From contig NZ_CP062260.1 of the NCBI RefSeq assembly GCF_014863545.1, forward strand, positions 744,001 to 808,000: 64,000 bases of DNA, given 5' to 3'. The notes beneath the pieces are model-generated. The model searched no databases. It had not been told where the DNA came from and was given only the letters and a program-made list of their open reading frames with translations. This stretch comes from Paenibacillus sp. JNUCC32 (lineage in GTDB: Bacteria > Bacillota > Bacilli > Paenibacillales > Paenibacillaceae). This document shows positions 24,196-33,758 of this stretch, in pieces; position 1 is the first letter of the stretch, and the number at the start of each line of letters is the position of its first letter. Both the position numbers and the translations under genes were made by a program.

Positions 24196-25956
24196 ATGAA
24201 GAAAATCATGAACAAACCGGAAACCTTGGTTCGGGAAATGTGCAATGGGCTGGTACTGGCGCATCCCGAGCTGGCGTTCGACCCTAAATACAAAGTAATT
24301 TCAAAAAAAGAGATCAATCAAGGTAAAGTCACCCTGATCAGCGGCGGCGGAAGCGGGCACGAACCGGCCCATGCCGGATTTGTGGGAACCGGGATGCTGG
24401 ATACGGCGGTTTGCGGGGACGTATTTGCTTCCCCATCCCAAATCCAGGTGTACCAAGCGATCCGCAGCTCCGCCAGCGATAAGGGGACGCTGCTTATTAT
24501 CAAGAACTACAGCGGCGACATCATGAACTTCAAGAATGCAGCCCATCTCGCAGGCGAAGACGGCATTGAAGTGGATTACGTCAAGGTGGACGATGACATC
24601 GCCGTGGAAGACAGCCTCTATACGGTTGGGAGAAGAGGAGTTGCCGGAACGGTGCTCGTTCATAAGGTGGCCGGAGCGGCCGCGGAAGCGGGACTGTCCC
24701 TGCCGGAAGTGAAAGAAGCGGCGCAGCATGCGATCAACCATGTCCGCAGCATCGGCTTCGCGTTTAGCTCCTGCACCGTTCCCGCGAAAGGTACCCCGAC
24801 GTTTCAGATCGAGGATGGCGAGATGGAATATGGCGTCGGCATTCACGGCGAACCGGGAATCCGCAGGGAGAAAGCCGTTCCAGCGGATGAGCTGGCGCAG
24901 CGGATGGTTACGTCTTTGCTGGATAACCTGGAGCTGGATGATGCTTCGGAAGCCGAAGTTGCCGTACTGATCAACGGGTTTGGCGGCACGCCGCTGCAGG
25001 AGCTGTATTTGCTGAACAATTCCGTGACGCGTGAATTGACGGCTCGAAACAAGCGGGTATTCAAAGGATTTGTCGGCAACTATATGACCAGCATCGATAT
25101 GGCCGGTGCCTCGGTAACGATCATGAAGCTGGACGAGACGCTCAAGAAGTGGCTGTCTGCGCCATGCGATACGCCGGCACTAACGGTCAAGGGCGCATTC
25201 GAGCCCGTGAATTATACCGAGGTGATTCCACAAGAGAAGTCAGAAGGCACGGTATCGTATAAAAACAATACGGATGCCGCGGCAGCGGTGATTAAGAACA
25301 ACCGGTTATCCTTGCAAAATATCGTGTACCTGATCGATCAGATGAGCGAGGTCATCATCGAGAACGAGGTGCCGTTCTGCGAGCTCGACGCCCATGCGGG
25401 AGACGGCGATTTCGGGATGAGCGTCGCCAAGGGCTTCAAGCAGCTAAAATCGGAGTGGAACGATCTGCTTACCCATCACCTTCGCGATATCGGCGATTTC
25501 CTCGACGCCTGCTCGATGATCATTATGGAGCACTGCGGCGGGGCTTCGGGACCGATCTGGGGATCGGCGTTCCGAGCCGCAAGCAAATATGCAGGGCAGA
25601 AACAGGAGCTGTCCGTTCATGAGGTCGCGGAGATGATGCAGGCCGTCGTCAAAGGAATTCAGGATACGGGCGAAAGATCCTTCGGAAGAGGAGCCGTCGT
25701 CGGCGATAAGACGCTGATCGATGCGCTCGTGCCGTTCGCGGATGCCTGGACGCAGAGTGGAGAGCAAGGCGAAGACATGAAGCCGGCAGCGATCAAAGCG
25801 GCCGAAGCGGCGGTGCTCGGCGCGCAGAAGACGGCGGATATCGTTGCCCGAATGGGTAGAGCGGGCACGGTAGGGGAACGCAGCATCGGATACCCGGATG
25901 CGGGCGCGTATGCGCTCGGGGTTATTTTCACCGAGCTGGCTAAAGTGATGAAGTAA
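24196..25956 (+). CDS. Dihydroxyacetone kinase, single-chain DhaK-DhaL type
   Basis: ATP-dependent kinase that makes dihydroxyacetone phosphate, 586 residues. The DhaK domain (1-335) has GGGSGHEPAHAGFVG and the substrate-binding His217 in GIHGEPGI. The DhaL domain (about 375-586) has the Mg-ATP motif DAHAGDGDFG (about 402-411), CGGASGPIWG and GRAGTVGERSIGYPDAG. This is the fused organisation of eukaryotic and Citrobacter enzymes, not the PTS-linked DhaKLM form, and no dhaM is present. Start ATG follows AAGGAGAT. A strong terminator follows. Confidence 0.93.
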   Translation: MKKIMNKPETLVREMCNGLVLAHPELAFDPKYKVISKKEINQGKVTLISGGGSGHEPAHAGFVGTGMLDTAVCGDVFASPSQIQVYQAIRSSASDKGTLLIIKNYSGDIMNFKNAAHLAGEDGIEVDYVKVDDDIAVEDSLYTVGRRGVAGTVLVHKVAGAAAEAGLSLPEVKEAAQHAINHVRSIGFAFSSCTVPAKGTPTFQIEDGEMEYGVGIHGEPGIRREKAVPADELAQRMVTSLLDNLELDDASEAEVAVLINGFGGTPLQELYLLNNSVTRELTARNKRVFKGFVGNYMTSIDMAGASVTIMKLDETLKKWLSAPCDTPALTVKGAFEPVNYTEVIPQEKSEGTVSYKNNTDAAAAVIKNNRLSLQNIVYLIDQMSEVIIENEVPFCELDAHAGDGDFGMSVAKGFKQLKSEWNDLLTHHLRDIGDFLDACSMIIMEHCGGASGPIWGSAFRAASKYAGQKQELSVHEVAEMMQAVVKGIQDTGERSFGRGAVVGDKTLIDALVPFADAWTQSGEQGEDMKPAAIKAAEAAVLGAQKTADIVARMGRAGTVGERSIGYPDAGAYALGVIFTELAKVMK

Positions 25957-26021
25957 TTCCGAAGCAAGAAAGACAGCAATAAGCTACTACGCTACTACTA
26001 CTACTAACTAAAAGAATTCAT

Positions 26022-26056
26022 AAAAAAACCACCAATTAAAGTTGGTGGTTTTTTTT
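26022..26056 (+). terminator. Terminator after the dihydroxyacetone kinase gene
   Basis: Perfect 14-bp stem ending ACCACCAA / TTGGTGGT with a 6-nt loop and flanking A-run and T-run. Confidence 0.9.
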
Positions 26057-26192
26057 ATTTGGATAGGTGAATGGTCAAAGGGAATGAAATGGACAGAGAC
26101 ATTTTCATTCTGCCCTTCCTTGTTCTCGTGCGAGTTAACGCATATTCGGTGTTCGTAGGCCATGTTCGCACAACGCTTGATGGAGCACAATA

Positions 26193-26231
26193 TGTAACAT
26201 ATGAATCCTGATAACAGGTTCATATGTTACA
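26193..26231. repeat. Long inverted repeat upstream of the GH130 operon
   Basis: TGTAACATATGAA (26193-26205) and TTCATATGTTACA (26219-26231) are perfect arms; CCTG/CAGG continues the stem around an ATAA loop with one bulged T. No T-run follows. It may be an operator or an RNA hairpin, about 130 bp upstream of the candidate promoter. Confidence 0.7.
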
Positions 26232-26466
26232 CATACTCCGTATTAACTAAGATCAAAAATCGCGGAGATTCTGATGAAAAATAAAGGACAGCAGCGGGAT
26301 TTCGCCGGACAGACGGGTGACAATGCACATCTTACACATTTACGATGTCATGCTGTCTTCTCTACACTTTGGAATGTAAGCGTTACCTGTTAATCACTGA
26401 AACGTGATGTACGTGAGTGAACCAGATAACCTGACATGAATCGATATGTAAGAAAGGAGGGGAAAC

Positions 26467-27456
26467 ATGAAGGGAAAAAGACTGCTTGCTGTGATATCCG
26501 AAAGACGTTCCATCCATCGCGAAACGAAGCCGCCTAATCCAGGTGTAAACCAAACGTCTCTTGGTAAACGAATCAGGGTGAACTGGGAGCTCTATCTGTT
26601 CTTGGTGCCGGCCTTATTGTATTTCCTTGTATTTCACTATGCGCCCATGTACGGCATCCAGATTGCCTTTAAGAACTTTATCCCTAGCAAAGGAATCATG
26701 GACAGCCCATGGGTGGGCTTCGATCATTTCGAGCGTTTCTTCAATTCCTACTATTTCTGGGATCTGCTCTGGAATACGTTCAGCCTCAGCTTCTACGAGC
26801 TGATCATCGGGTTTCCGCTGCCGATCATCCTGGCGCTCGCTTTCAACGAAATCCGGACGGGTCCCTTCAAGAAAATCGTCCAGACCGTTACGTATGCGCC
26901 TCATTTTATATCCGTTGTTGTCATGGCGGGTATGATTATTACCTTCTTATCGCCGTCCACAGGCATCCTGATCCAATTGATCAAATGGATGGGCATCGAT
27001 GCGCCGAACTTTCTGTCGGATCCGGCGTGGTTCAAGACCGTGTACGTTCTGTCGGGGGTCTGGCAAAGCACCGGATGGGGGACCATTATCTATCTGGCCG
27101 CGCTGTCCGGGGTCGATCCCCAGCAGCATGAAGCCGCGATTGTGGATGGCGCCAGTCGTTTCAAACGATTGTTGCACATCAACCTCCCGGCCATACTCCC
27201 AACGATCACCATTTTGTTGATTTTGAACATGGGCAACATCCTTACGATTGGCTTCGAAAAAATACTGCTGCTGCAGAACTCGCTGAATATGGAATCTTCC
27301 GATGTCATTTCAACTTATGTTTACCGGACCGGTCTGGTCGACGCGCAGTACAGCTTCTCGACAGCCGTTGGCCTGTTCAACTCCGTGATCAACGTCATTC
27401 TATTGGTAACGGTCAACCGGATTGCCAGACGCACCAGCGAGAACAGCCTATGGTAG
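26467..27456 (+). CDS. Sugar ABC transporter permease (LplB family)
   Basis: Inner-membrane subunit of a binding-protein-dependent importer, 329 residues with a roughly 40-residue N-terminal extension. Six membrane segments begin near residue 41; the EAA loop EAAIVDGASRFKRLLHINLP (about 224-243), which docks the ATPase, is typical. GAAAGGAGGGGAAAC precedes the ATG. It is the first gene of an operon with a second permease, a lipoprotein and a GH130 enzyme, so the likely cargo is a beta-mannoside or related oligosaccharide. No ATPase gene is present. Confidence 0.92.
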   Translation: MKGKRLLAVISERRSIHRETKPPNPGVNQTSLGKRIRVNWELYLFLVPALLYFLVFHYAPMYGIQIAFKNFIPSKGIMDSPWVGFDHFERFFNSYYFWDLLWNTFSLSFYELIIGFPLPIILALAFNEIRTGPFKKIVQTVTYAPHFISVVVMAGMIITFLSPSTGILIQLIKWMGIDAPNFLSDPAWFKTVYVLSGVWQSTGWGTIIYLAALSGVDPQQHEAAIVDGASRFKRLLHINLPAILPTITILLILNMGNILTIGFEKILLLQNSLNMESSDVISTYVYRTGLVDAQYSFSTAVGLFNSVINVILLVTVNRIARRTSENSLW

Positions 27457-27472
27457 AAAGGAGGAAAGTGCA

Positions 27473-28384
27473 TTGGTTACCGCGATGAAGGAATCGAAGG
27501 GGGACAAGATTTTTCTCGGCAGCGTCTATATCTATTTATGCATCGCCTTGATTGTCGTTCTGTATCCGCTCGTTTATATTCTCAGCGCATCGATCAGCAG
27601 CCCGCAGCAGGTGAATTCCGGTGCGATGTGGCTGTTTCCCAAGGAGATTACCTGGGCCGGATACCAGCTGGTCTTCGAAAATCCGAAGATTTGGAACGGA
27701 TATCTGAACACGATCGTCTATACTGGAATAGGAACGCTGTTGAACCTGGCCGTGACACTGCCTGCAGCTTATGCCCTCAGCAGGTCGGATTTGGTCGGCC
27801 GTCAACTGTTCTTGGGATTTATTCTGTTCACGATGTTCTTTACCGGAGGGCTTGTGCCCACGTATCTCGTCGTCCGGAATTTGGGACTGATCAACACGAT
27901 GGGGGCGCTCATTCTTCCCGTAGCAGCATCGGTATGGAATATCATCGTTGCCCGGACGTTCTTCCAGACGACGATTCCCAAGGAACTGCAGGAAGCGGCA
28001 TATATGGACGGCTGTACCAACCTGAAGCTGTTCGTCCGCATTATTCTGCCGCTGTCCGCGCCGATTATTGCAGTCATGGCATTATTTTACGGGGTCAGTC
28101 ACTGGAACAGCTATTTTCCGGCTCTGATCTATCTCAACGATGAGAGCAAGTATCCTCTGCAGATGGTGCTGCGGCAGATTCTGGTTCTTCAGGAAATGAC
28201 GGCGGAGACGACCGGCGCCGGAATCAGCGGGGATGCCGCCAGGGCAATGAATTCCAAAGCCGAAACCGCATCATTGATCAAATACGGGGTTATCGTTGTA
28301 TCTACGCTGCCGATTGTGGCTCTCTATCCTTTTTTACAGCGATACTTTGTCCAAGGGGTTATGATCGGCTCTGTAAAAGGATGA
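27473..28384 (+). CDS. Sugar ABC transporter permease (YtcP/LplC family)
   Basis: Second permease, 303 residues, six membrane segments and the EAA loop EAAYMDGCTNLKLFVRI (about 180-196). The C-terminal QRYFVQGVMIGSVKG is the family hallmark. The start is a TTG at 27473 with AGAAAGGAGG 9 nt upstream, 16 bp after the previous stop; an ATG at 27485 is too far from that site. It pairs with the LplB-type permease just upstream. Confidence 0.9.
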   Translation: MVTAMKESKGDKIFLGSVYIYLCIALIVVLYPLVYILSASISSPQQVNSGAMWLFPKEITWAGYQLVFENPKIWNGYLNTIVYTGIGTLLNLAVTLPAAYALSRSDLVGRQLFLGFILFTMFFTGGLVPTYLVVRNLGLINTMGALILPVAASVWNIIVARTFFQTTIPKELQEAAYMDGCTNLKLFVRIILPLSAPIIAVMALFYGVSHWNSYFPALIYLNDESKYPLQMVLRQILVLQEMTAETTGAGISGDAARAMNSKAETASLIKYGVIVVSTLPIVALYPFLQRYFVQGVMIGSVKG

Positions 28385-28440
28385 TGAATGAAAGCGTTTT
28401 ATAAGATATGAGCTTGAGTATGCAAAGGGAGGAAACATGG

Positions 28441-30057
28441 ATGAAGATGACAAGCAAACCTTGGAAGCTGGTGTTGACGGGGATGACAGCCCTGTCCCTG
28501 CTCGCCGGATGCGGTTCGGCCGGCGATACGAATTCTGCCGGAACAAAGTCAACGGAAGCAGCCGCCGTGAATAAGGAAGGCTTCCCGATTATGAATGAAC
28601 CGATTACGCTGACCATGATGGCACCTGATGTCGGCGTTCAGAACTGGAAGGATATGGTCGTGCTGCAGCAGATGGAGGAAAAGACGGGCATTTCATTCCG
28701 ATACTTGAACGCACCGAAGGATAGCTTTGATACGAAGAAGAATCTCGTATTTGCCAGCGGCGATTACCCGGATGTCTTCTATGCTGCAGGGTTGACCGCG
28801 GCCGAACAGATGAACTATGGCGAGCAGGGTATTCTGATTCCGCTGGAGGAGCTCATCGAGGAATATGCTCCGAACTTTAAGGCGCTGATGGACGAGATTC
28901 CGGAGATCCGTAAATCCATTACGGCTCCAGATGGGCATATTTACTCTTTGCCTGCGGTCGATTTAAGCCAGCACTGGTATCGCAACCCGCTGTGGTACAA
29001 CGGTGATTTCCTGGAGGCCCTGAATATCGACAAGCTTCCGGAGACGACCGAGGAGCTCTACACCTTCCTGAAGCGGGTAAAAGAAGAGGATCCGAACGGC
29101 AATGGAGTCGCCGATGAAATCCCGATCTCTTCCGTATCGACGGCTACGACCAATGCTCGTGATTTGCGTACTTGGCTTCTTGGCGCTTTCGGCGTTTATG
29201 AAGACGAAATTTATGTAGACGATGCGGATGTTGTTCATTATACCCCGATAGAAGAAGGCTTCCGAGAGTATCTGGCCTATATGAACCGTCTTTGGAAAGA
29301 GGATCTGCTTGACCATGAAAGCTTCTCGCAAACCGCAGAACAGAAAAAGGCCAAGGCACAGAACAATCAGGTGGCCCTGTTCTCCGACTGGCATGCTTAC
29401 ATGACCAAAGGCGGAGAACCGTCCACCAAGGATCCGATGTTCGCTCCGGTGAAAAGCGATTTGGTAGACAAGCCGGCCATCGCCAAGAACAGAGGGATTA
29501 CGACAGGGGCTTTTGCCATTTCGGCTACCAATCCTGCTCCTGAAGCATCGATGCGTTGGGTGGACTACCTTTACTCTTATGAAGGGTCGCTTTTTTTCAA
29601 CAAAGGACCGGAAGGGATGCTGTGGGAGTACACGGATGAAGCCAATCGCGTGAAACGCTATTTGTCTGTGCCGGACGGCATGGAGATGGAGGATTACCGC
29701 GCGACTTTGACGCCAAACTACGGCATTCCGGCTCCTACCATCAACACGGACGATATCAATAAAGGATTGAAGACCGACTTTGATCTGTGGGTTGAAAAGG
29801 AAACGAAGGAGAAACTGCTCGATCGGGGAGCAAGACCTCCGTTCCCTGCCTTGTTCCTTACCGTGGAAGAGCAAACCGAGATCAACAGCCTGAACTCGGA
29901 TCTGAGCACGTATGTACAACAGATGGAGGCGAAATTCATAACCGGCGCAGAACCGTTGTCCAATTGGGATAACTATCTGAACACGATGAAGAAAATGGGT
30001 GCCGACCGAGTTGTTGAAATCTATCAAGGCGCATATGACCGCTGGAAGTCGAGCTAA
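28441..30057 (+). CDS. Extracellular solute-binding lipoprotein
   Basis: Substrate-capturing lipoprotein of the importer, 538 residues. A signal peptide with lipobox LLAGC puts the lipidated Cys at residue 24, followed by a Ser/Gly/Thr-rich linker. DPNGNGVADEIPIS resembles the calcium-binding-type loop common in these LplA-like proteins. ATG 28441 has GGGAGG 8 nt upstream; in-frame codons up to 28408 would spoil the signal peptide. Downstream 63 bp lead to the GH130 gene. Confidence 0.92.
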   Translation: MKMTSKPWKLVLTGMTALSLLAGCGSAGDTNSAGTKSTEAAAVNKEGFPIMNEPITLTMMAPDVGVQNWKDMVVLQQMEEKTGISFRYLNAPKDSFDTKKNLVFASGDYPDVFYAAGLTAAEQMNYGEQGILIPLEELIEEYAPNFKALMDEIPEIRKSITAPDGHIYSLPAVDLSQHWYRNPLWYNGDFLEALNIDKLPETTEELYTFLKRVKEEDPNGNGVADEIPISSVSTATTNARDLRTWLLGAFGVYEDEIYVDDADVVHYTPIEEGFREYLAYMNRLWKEDLLDHESFSQTAEQKKAKAQNNQVALFSDWHAYMTKGGEPSTKDPMFAPVKSDLVDKPAIAKNRGITTGAFAISATNPAPEASMRWVDYLYSYEGSLFFNKGPEGMLWEYTDEANRVKRYLSVPDGMEMEDYRATLTPNYGIPAPTINTDDINKGLKTDFDLWVEKETKEKLLDRGARPPFPALFLTVEEQTEINSLNSDLSTYVQQMEAKFITGAEPLSNWDNYLNTMKKMGADRVVEIYQGAYDRWKSS

Positions 30058-30120
30058 ACATAGAATGATAGAGGGCCTGATAAATCTCCTGAATATTATA
30101 CAAATGTGGAGGCATAGCCT

Positions 30121-31137
30121 ATGAAAATTACGAGACATCCGAACAATCCGATCGTCGTTCCGGGAACGTACGAATGGCGTAAAGTCACCGTATTCAATCC
30201 TGCGGTTATTATAGACAACGGGAAGTTTTACATGATTGAGCGAACCGCAGGCTCGCTAACGCCTTGCAAGAATGTTTTGGGACTGCTGGAGAGCGAAGAC
30301 GGGGTGAATTTTACGCACGTGAAAGACGAGCCGATCGTGACGCCTGACATGCTGGGCTTTCCATATGGAAGCGTCCAGGACCCGCGGATTGTCAAAATCG
30401 ACGGGACTTACTATCTAAACTATGCCCTTAGGCCATGCGCCATGAGTTACTATCCGACGGGAGCGGGGATACCGGAGCGGTCGATACCCAAATATCCGGA
30501 CGGCTGGGGGGAGGAGGAGGGCCACTGGCTCACTCGCTCTTCGATCGTGAAGTCGGACAATCTGATCGACTGGGAGTTCGTTGCCGATACGACACCGCTC
30601 GATATCAATGACCGCGACAACATTTTGTTCCCTGAGAAGATTAACGGAAAGTATGCATTGCTGCGCCGTCCGGAGGAATACGTGGGTGCAGCTTACGGAA
30701 CGGACAGCGCGGCGATATGGATTACGTACTCCGAGGATCTGGTTCATTGGGAAGAGCCGAAACTTCTGGCCAAAGCCGAGAATCCGGCGTGGGAATCCAG
30801 GAAAATCGGCGGAGCCACGCCGCCTGTGCGAACCGATAAAGGCTGGCTGGTCCTTTACCACGGCGTTGATGATCAGGTCGTTTACCGTGTTGGGGCGATG
30901 CTTCTTGACCTGAACAACCCTGAGAAGGTCATAGCAAGAACGAAGAATTACATTATGGAACCGGATACCTATTACGAGAAATTCGGTTATCAAATTCCGA
31001 ATGTGGTGTTCCCGACAGGAAACGTGGTTAAAGACGGTCTGCTCTATATCTATTATGGTGTGACCGACACAGCAATTGCACTGGCTACCGTGCCGGTCGA
31101 TGAGCTGGTTGAGCATATCTTGAACGAACCGCAGTGA
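30121..31137 (+). CDS. GH130 family glycosidase (beta-mannoside phosphorylase type)
   Basis: Five-bladed beta-propeller enzyme, 338 residues, cytoplasmic (no signal). GH130 markers are VTVFNPAVI near the start, SVQDPRIVKIDGTYYL with the presumed general acid Asp87, ILFPEKINGKYALLRRPEEY, and KIGGATPPVRTDKGWLVLYHG. Members use phosphate to cleave beta-1,4- or beta-1,2-mannosides, giving mannose 1-phosphate, while some are hydrolases; which applies cannot be fixed here. Being the last gene of an importer operon, it likely acts on the imported disaccharide or oligosaccharide. GGAGGCATAGCCT precedes the ATG. Confidence 0.87.
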   Translation: MKITRHPNNPIVVPGTYEWRKVTVFNPAVIIDNGKFYMIERTAGSLTPCKNVLGLLESEDGVNFTHVKDEPIVTPDMLGFPYGSVQDPRIVKIDGTYYLNYALRPCAMSYYPTGAGIPERSIPKYPDGWGEEEGHWLTRSSIVKSDNLIDWEFVADTTPLDINDRDNILFPEKINGKYALLRRPEEYVGAAYGTDSAAIWITYSEDLVHWEEPKLLAKAENPAWESRKIGGATPPVRTDKGWLVLYHGVDDQVVYRVGAMLLDLNNPEKVIARTKNYIMEPDTYYEKFGYQIPNVVFPTGNVVKDGLLYIYYGVTDTAIALATVPVDELVEHILNEPQ

Positions 31138-31154
31138 GTGAAGTAGAAGCATCC

Positions 31155-31190
31155 GGGCCCTTTCGAGACAAGTTCTCCTAAAGGGCCCTT
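31155..31190. terminator. Bidirectional terminator between GH130 gene and AraC regulator
   Basis: GGGCCCTTT (31155-31163) pairs with AAAGGGCCC (31180-31188), extended inside by GAG/CTC, between convergent genes. Confidence 0.8.
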
Positions 31191-31193
31191 CTG

Positions 31194-33527
31194 TTATATA
31201 TCCAGCCTATTCGAACGATGTTGTTTGCGGTACTGACCGGGCGTAAGCCCGGTTTCTTTCTTGAATTTGCGGATGAAATTGGGTGCATCCAGGTAGCCCA
31301 CCTGTTCGATGATTTCCTTCAGGGGAGCGCTTGTCGTCACAAGCAGCCGAATGACTTCCTCCGTACGCCTCTTCCAGATATACTGCGAGAAACTGATCCC
31401 GGTCTTCTCTTTGAAGCTGCGGCTTAAGTAAGAGGTAGAGACGGAAAATTTAAGGGCAACATGCTCCAGGCTGAGCGTATAGTCCGCAAACTGCTGATTT
31501 ACATAATGTACGATATCATCGATCAGTTTTGGCGCTGCTTGTTCATGGTTCCGTTCAACCTTGTCGCAAACCTCTGTCGTGAGCGACAACAGCTTGTCCT
31601 CAAATTCTTCCAGCGTCTCAAACGACGTATAGTCCGAGATGCTGCTGAATGCTTCGTTCATTCCAACCTCAGAGGCGGACCGAAGCAGCGCGTTCAGCAG
31701 ATCGAAGCAAATGCAGCGCAGCAGATGAATTTGCAGCGGTTCGCTGCGGATGGTCTCCATCATCTCGGCGATCATCTGCACAGCCACCGACTCGTTGCCT
31801 TGCTTTAGGCTTTGCTCCAGCTTGAGCAAAGACTTTCTTGGAAGCCATACGCCTTTGGCGACAGGATGATTCTGCTCTGCCAACTGGTCGAAATAGGTGA
31901 TCCGGCTGCTGCCGACCATTCGGTGCTCGAGTGCGGTTGCGGCTTCGATGAAGGATTGGTTCAGCTGCCCCAAATCCCGGTAGGGCGTACCTACGCCCAT
32001 GCTCGGATCGAGCCGAGTGTTCTCGGAGATCAATCCCTGGACCGCGCGAATGATCTGCTCCATCCGGAGCTTCAGCGAATCTTGACCAGGGTCAGGAAGC
32101 GATACGATCAGCGCAAATTGATTATCGGCTGAGAATTCAACGCCATAGATATTCGCTTGAAGCCCTGATGGTTCAACATGGCTGAGAATTTCATGCACCT
32201 GCTGACGATCCTTCTGGACGACTTCCTCGGCCGCATCGTTTTCTTCCCAGGACAGAATCACACAGAAATAAATGACTTGTTCTTGGGGAGATTCCAGTCC
32301 GACTCCGGCGATCATTCGCTCGATTTCGGGATCATCCGGCTTTCCGTGCTTCAGCAGAAGCAGCATGCATTGGTTGCGCACGAAGGGCTCCTGCATATCG
32401 ATCCGGGTGCTGTAATCGTGAAGGGTCTGACGAATCCATTCCCATTCATTGCGCGTTTTGGGCTCTGGGGAATCGCTAACTCTGAGCTTGGCGAATTCCA
32501 TCAAATCCTTAATCGGGTGATATTGGCGTCTAGCCAGCACAAAAGCGGCAAGCACTCCGGTTATGACGGCGATGCCAAACACCAGCAGAATGAGCGTCTG
32601 TACATGAGCGACCCGGCTGAAGAACTGGTAGCTTGGCATGATGGTCATGTAATTCCAGCCATTCTCCCCGGATTTGACGGATACGACGGAATACTTGTCA
32701 TTATTCAGGGAGAGATTGTGTATGCCGGCATCAAGCGCAGCCAATGTTCCAAGGTGCTCCTGAGACAGGGTTACGCCATGATTGCTCGCTGTAAGCACTT
32801 CATCATTTTGATTGAGAATGTAGCTGCTCCCGGTGAAATCGCTAAGAATGGAATCCATGACCCCGGTAAGATTGGACTCTTTCACCATATATACGACGCT
32901 CCCGTACGGATAGGGGGCATTGGGCTTGATCGGTACGATGATGGTCAGCATCGTCTCCTGCCTGGAGTTGTTGATCAAAACATTCTCGGCCGGCCGTATT
33001 ACCATCTGATTCGTCTCGTTCAGCGCAAGGGTGACATCTTCCAGACTCCAGTTCTCATAACGATAGAAGGAGTCGAACGCAACGTTAACATTCGTCAGGC
33101 CGCGGTAAGAGTAGATAATCGGGTCGTTATGATAGTATAAGAAGATGTCTTCAATAATGCTGCTGTTTGCCTTATAGTTGGCCAAAGCTTGTATGGCTTC
33201 CACTCTGTAATAATCATCACGGACCATATAAGGGGTTAAGCGTCTGTCGTAAGCGATCCGGCCGGAAAGCTCCCGAAGCTCCGCGATACGGGAGTCGATG
33301 GTCATTGACACCTGGTTCAATTGATTGATGTTGGATTGTTCGATCTCGGTACGAAGCCCGCTGACAGCGCTATCATAAACAAACATCGTTACTCCAGTCA
33401 GAGGAATCAGGAAGATCAGAATATAAGACAGAACGTATCTTAAGAGCAGCTTCGACTTAAAGTGATTCCAGTTTATTCGGAAAGTGAAAGTGGATACGAT
33501 GAATGATTTGAGGTTGTGAATGGTCAT
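31194..33527 (-). CDS. Membrane-anchored AraC-family regulator
   Basis: A roughly 777-residue regulator. A membrane helix near residues 30-50 and a second near 325-350 enclose an extracytoplasmic sensor of about 270 residues (Cache-like by layout). A linker (355-660) follows, and the two AraC helix-turn-helix units lie at about 675-770, ending VGYLDAPNFIRKFKKETGLTPGQYR. It converges with the GH130 operon, which it probably controls after sensing an external sugar. GGAGG lies 11 nt before the ATG at 33527; an in-frame ATG at 33545 has no ribosome site. Confidence 0.88.
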   Translation of the reverse strand: MTIHNLKSFIVSTFTFRINWNHFKSKLLLRYVLSYILIFLIPLTGVTMFVYDSAVSGLRTEIEQSNINQLNQVSMTIDSRIAELRELSGRIAYDRRLTPYMVRDDYYRVEAIQALANYKANSSIIEDIFLYYHNDPIIYSYRGLTNVNVAFDSFYRYENWSLEDVTLALNETNQMVIRPAENVLINNSRQETMLTIIVPIKPNAPYPYGSVVYMVKESNLTGVMDSILSDFTGSSYILNQNDEVLTASNHGVTLSQEHLGTLAALDAGIHNLSLNNDKYSVVSVKSGENGWNYMTIMPSYQFFSRVAHVQTLILLVFGIAVITGVLAAFVLARRQYHPIKDLMEFAKLRVSDSPEPKTRNEWEWIRQTLHDYSTRIDMQEPFVRNQCMLLLLKHGKPDDPEIERMIAGVGLESPQEQVIYFCVILSWEENDAAEEVVQKDRQQVHEILSHVEPSGLQANIYGVEFSADNQFALIVSLPDPGQDSLKLRMEQIIRAVQGLISENTRLDPSMGVGTPYRDLGQLNQSFIEAATALEHRMVGSSRITYFDQLAEQNHPVAKGVWLPRKSLLKLEQSLKQGNESVAVQMIAEMMETIRSEPLQIHLLRCICFDLLNALLRSASEVGMNEAFSSISDYTSFETLEEFEDKLLSLTTEVCDKVERNHEQAAPKLIDDIVHYVNQQFADYTLSLEHVALKFSVSTSYLSRSFKEKTGISFSQYIWKRRTEEVIRLLVTTSAPLKEIIEQVGYLDAPNFIRKFKKETGLTPGQYRKQHRSNRLDI

Positions 33528-33758
33528 TTTGGGTGCATCCTCCATTGCATTCTTTTCATGTCATGCGAAATTCCGATTTCATCAACAAGGATAGGGTTAT
33601 TTGAAACATTATATCATTATAATGATTATTCGGAGAAATATTAAGAATAAATTCATCATTATTCATTACATGATATAACTCGTAGTTTTCATAGTCTCAC
33701 GGCTTCAATCCAACTCAGTCAGATTTCGATCGTCTTCGCTTTATAGGAAGATTTTGTT

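Larger units (their letters stand above)
25957..26466. other. Gene-free region with terminator, hairpin, promoter and cre-like site
   Basis: No coding region. It holds a CTA-rich tract (25984-26010), the dihydroxyacetone kinase terminator (26022-26056), a long hairpin (26193-26231), and a candidate promoter TTACGA-17-TACACT (26340-26345, 26363-26368) for the next operon. The cre-like TGTAAGCGTTACCT (26375-26388) lies just past the expected start point, so catabolite repression is likely. A strong ribosome site GAAAGGAGGGGAAAC precedes 26467. Confidence 0.6.

Noticed and set aside
25984..26010. CTA triplet tract as a CRISPR or microsatellite element
   Set aside because: Only a short imperfect trinucleotide run; no repeat-spacer structure.
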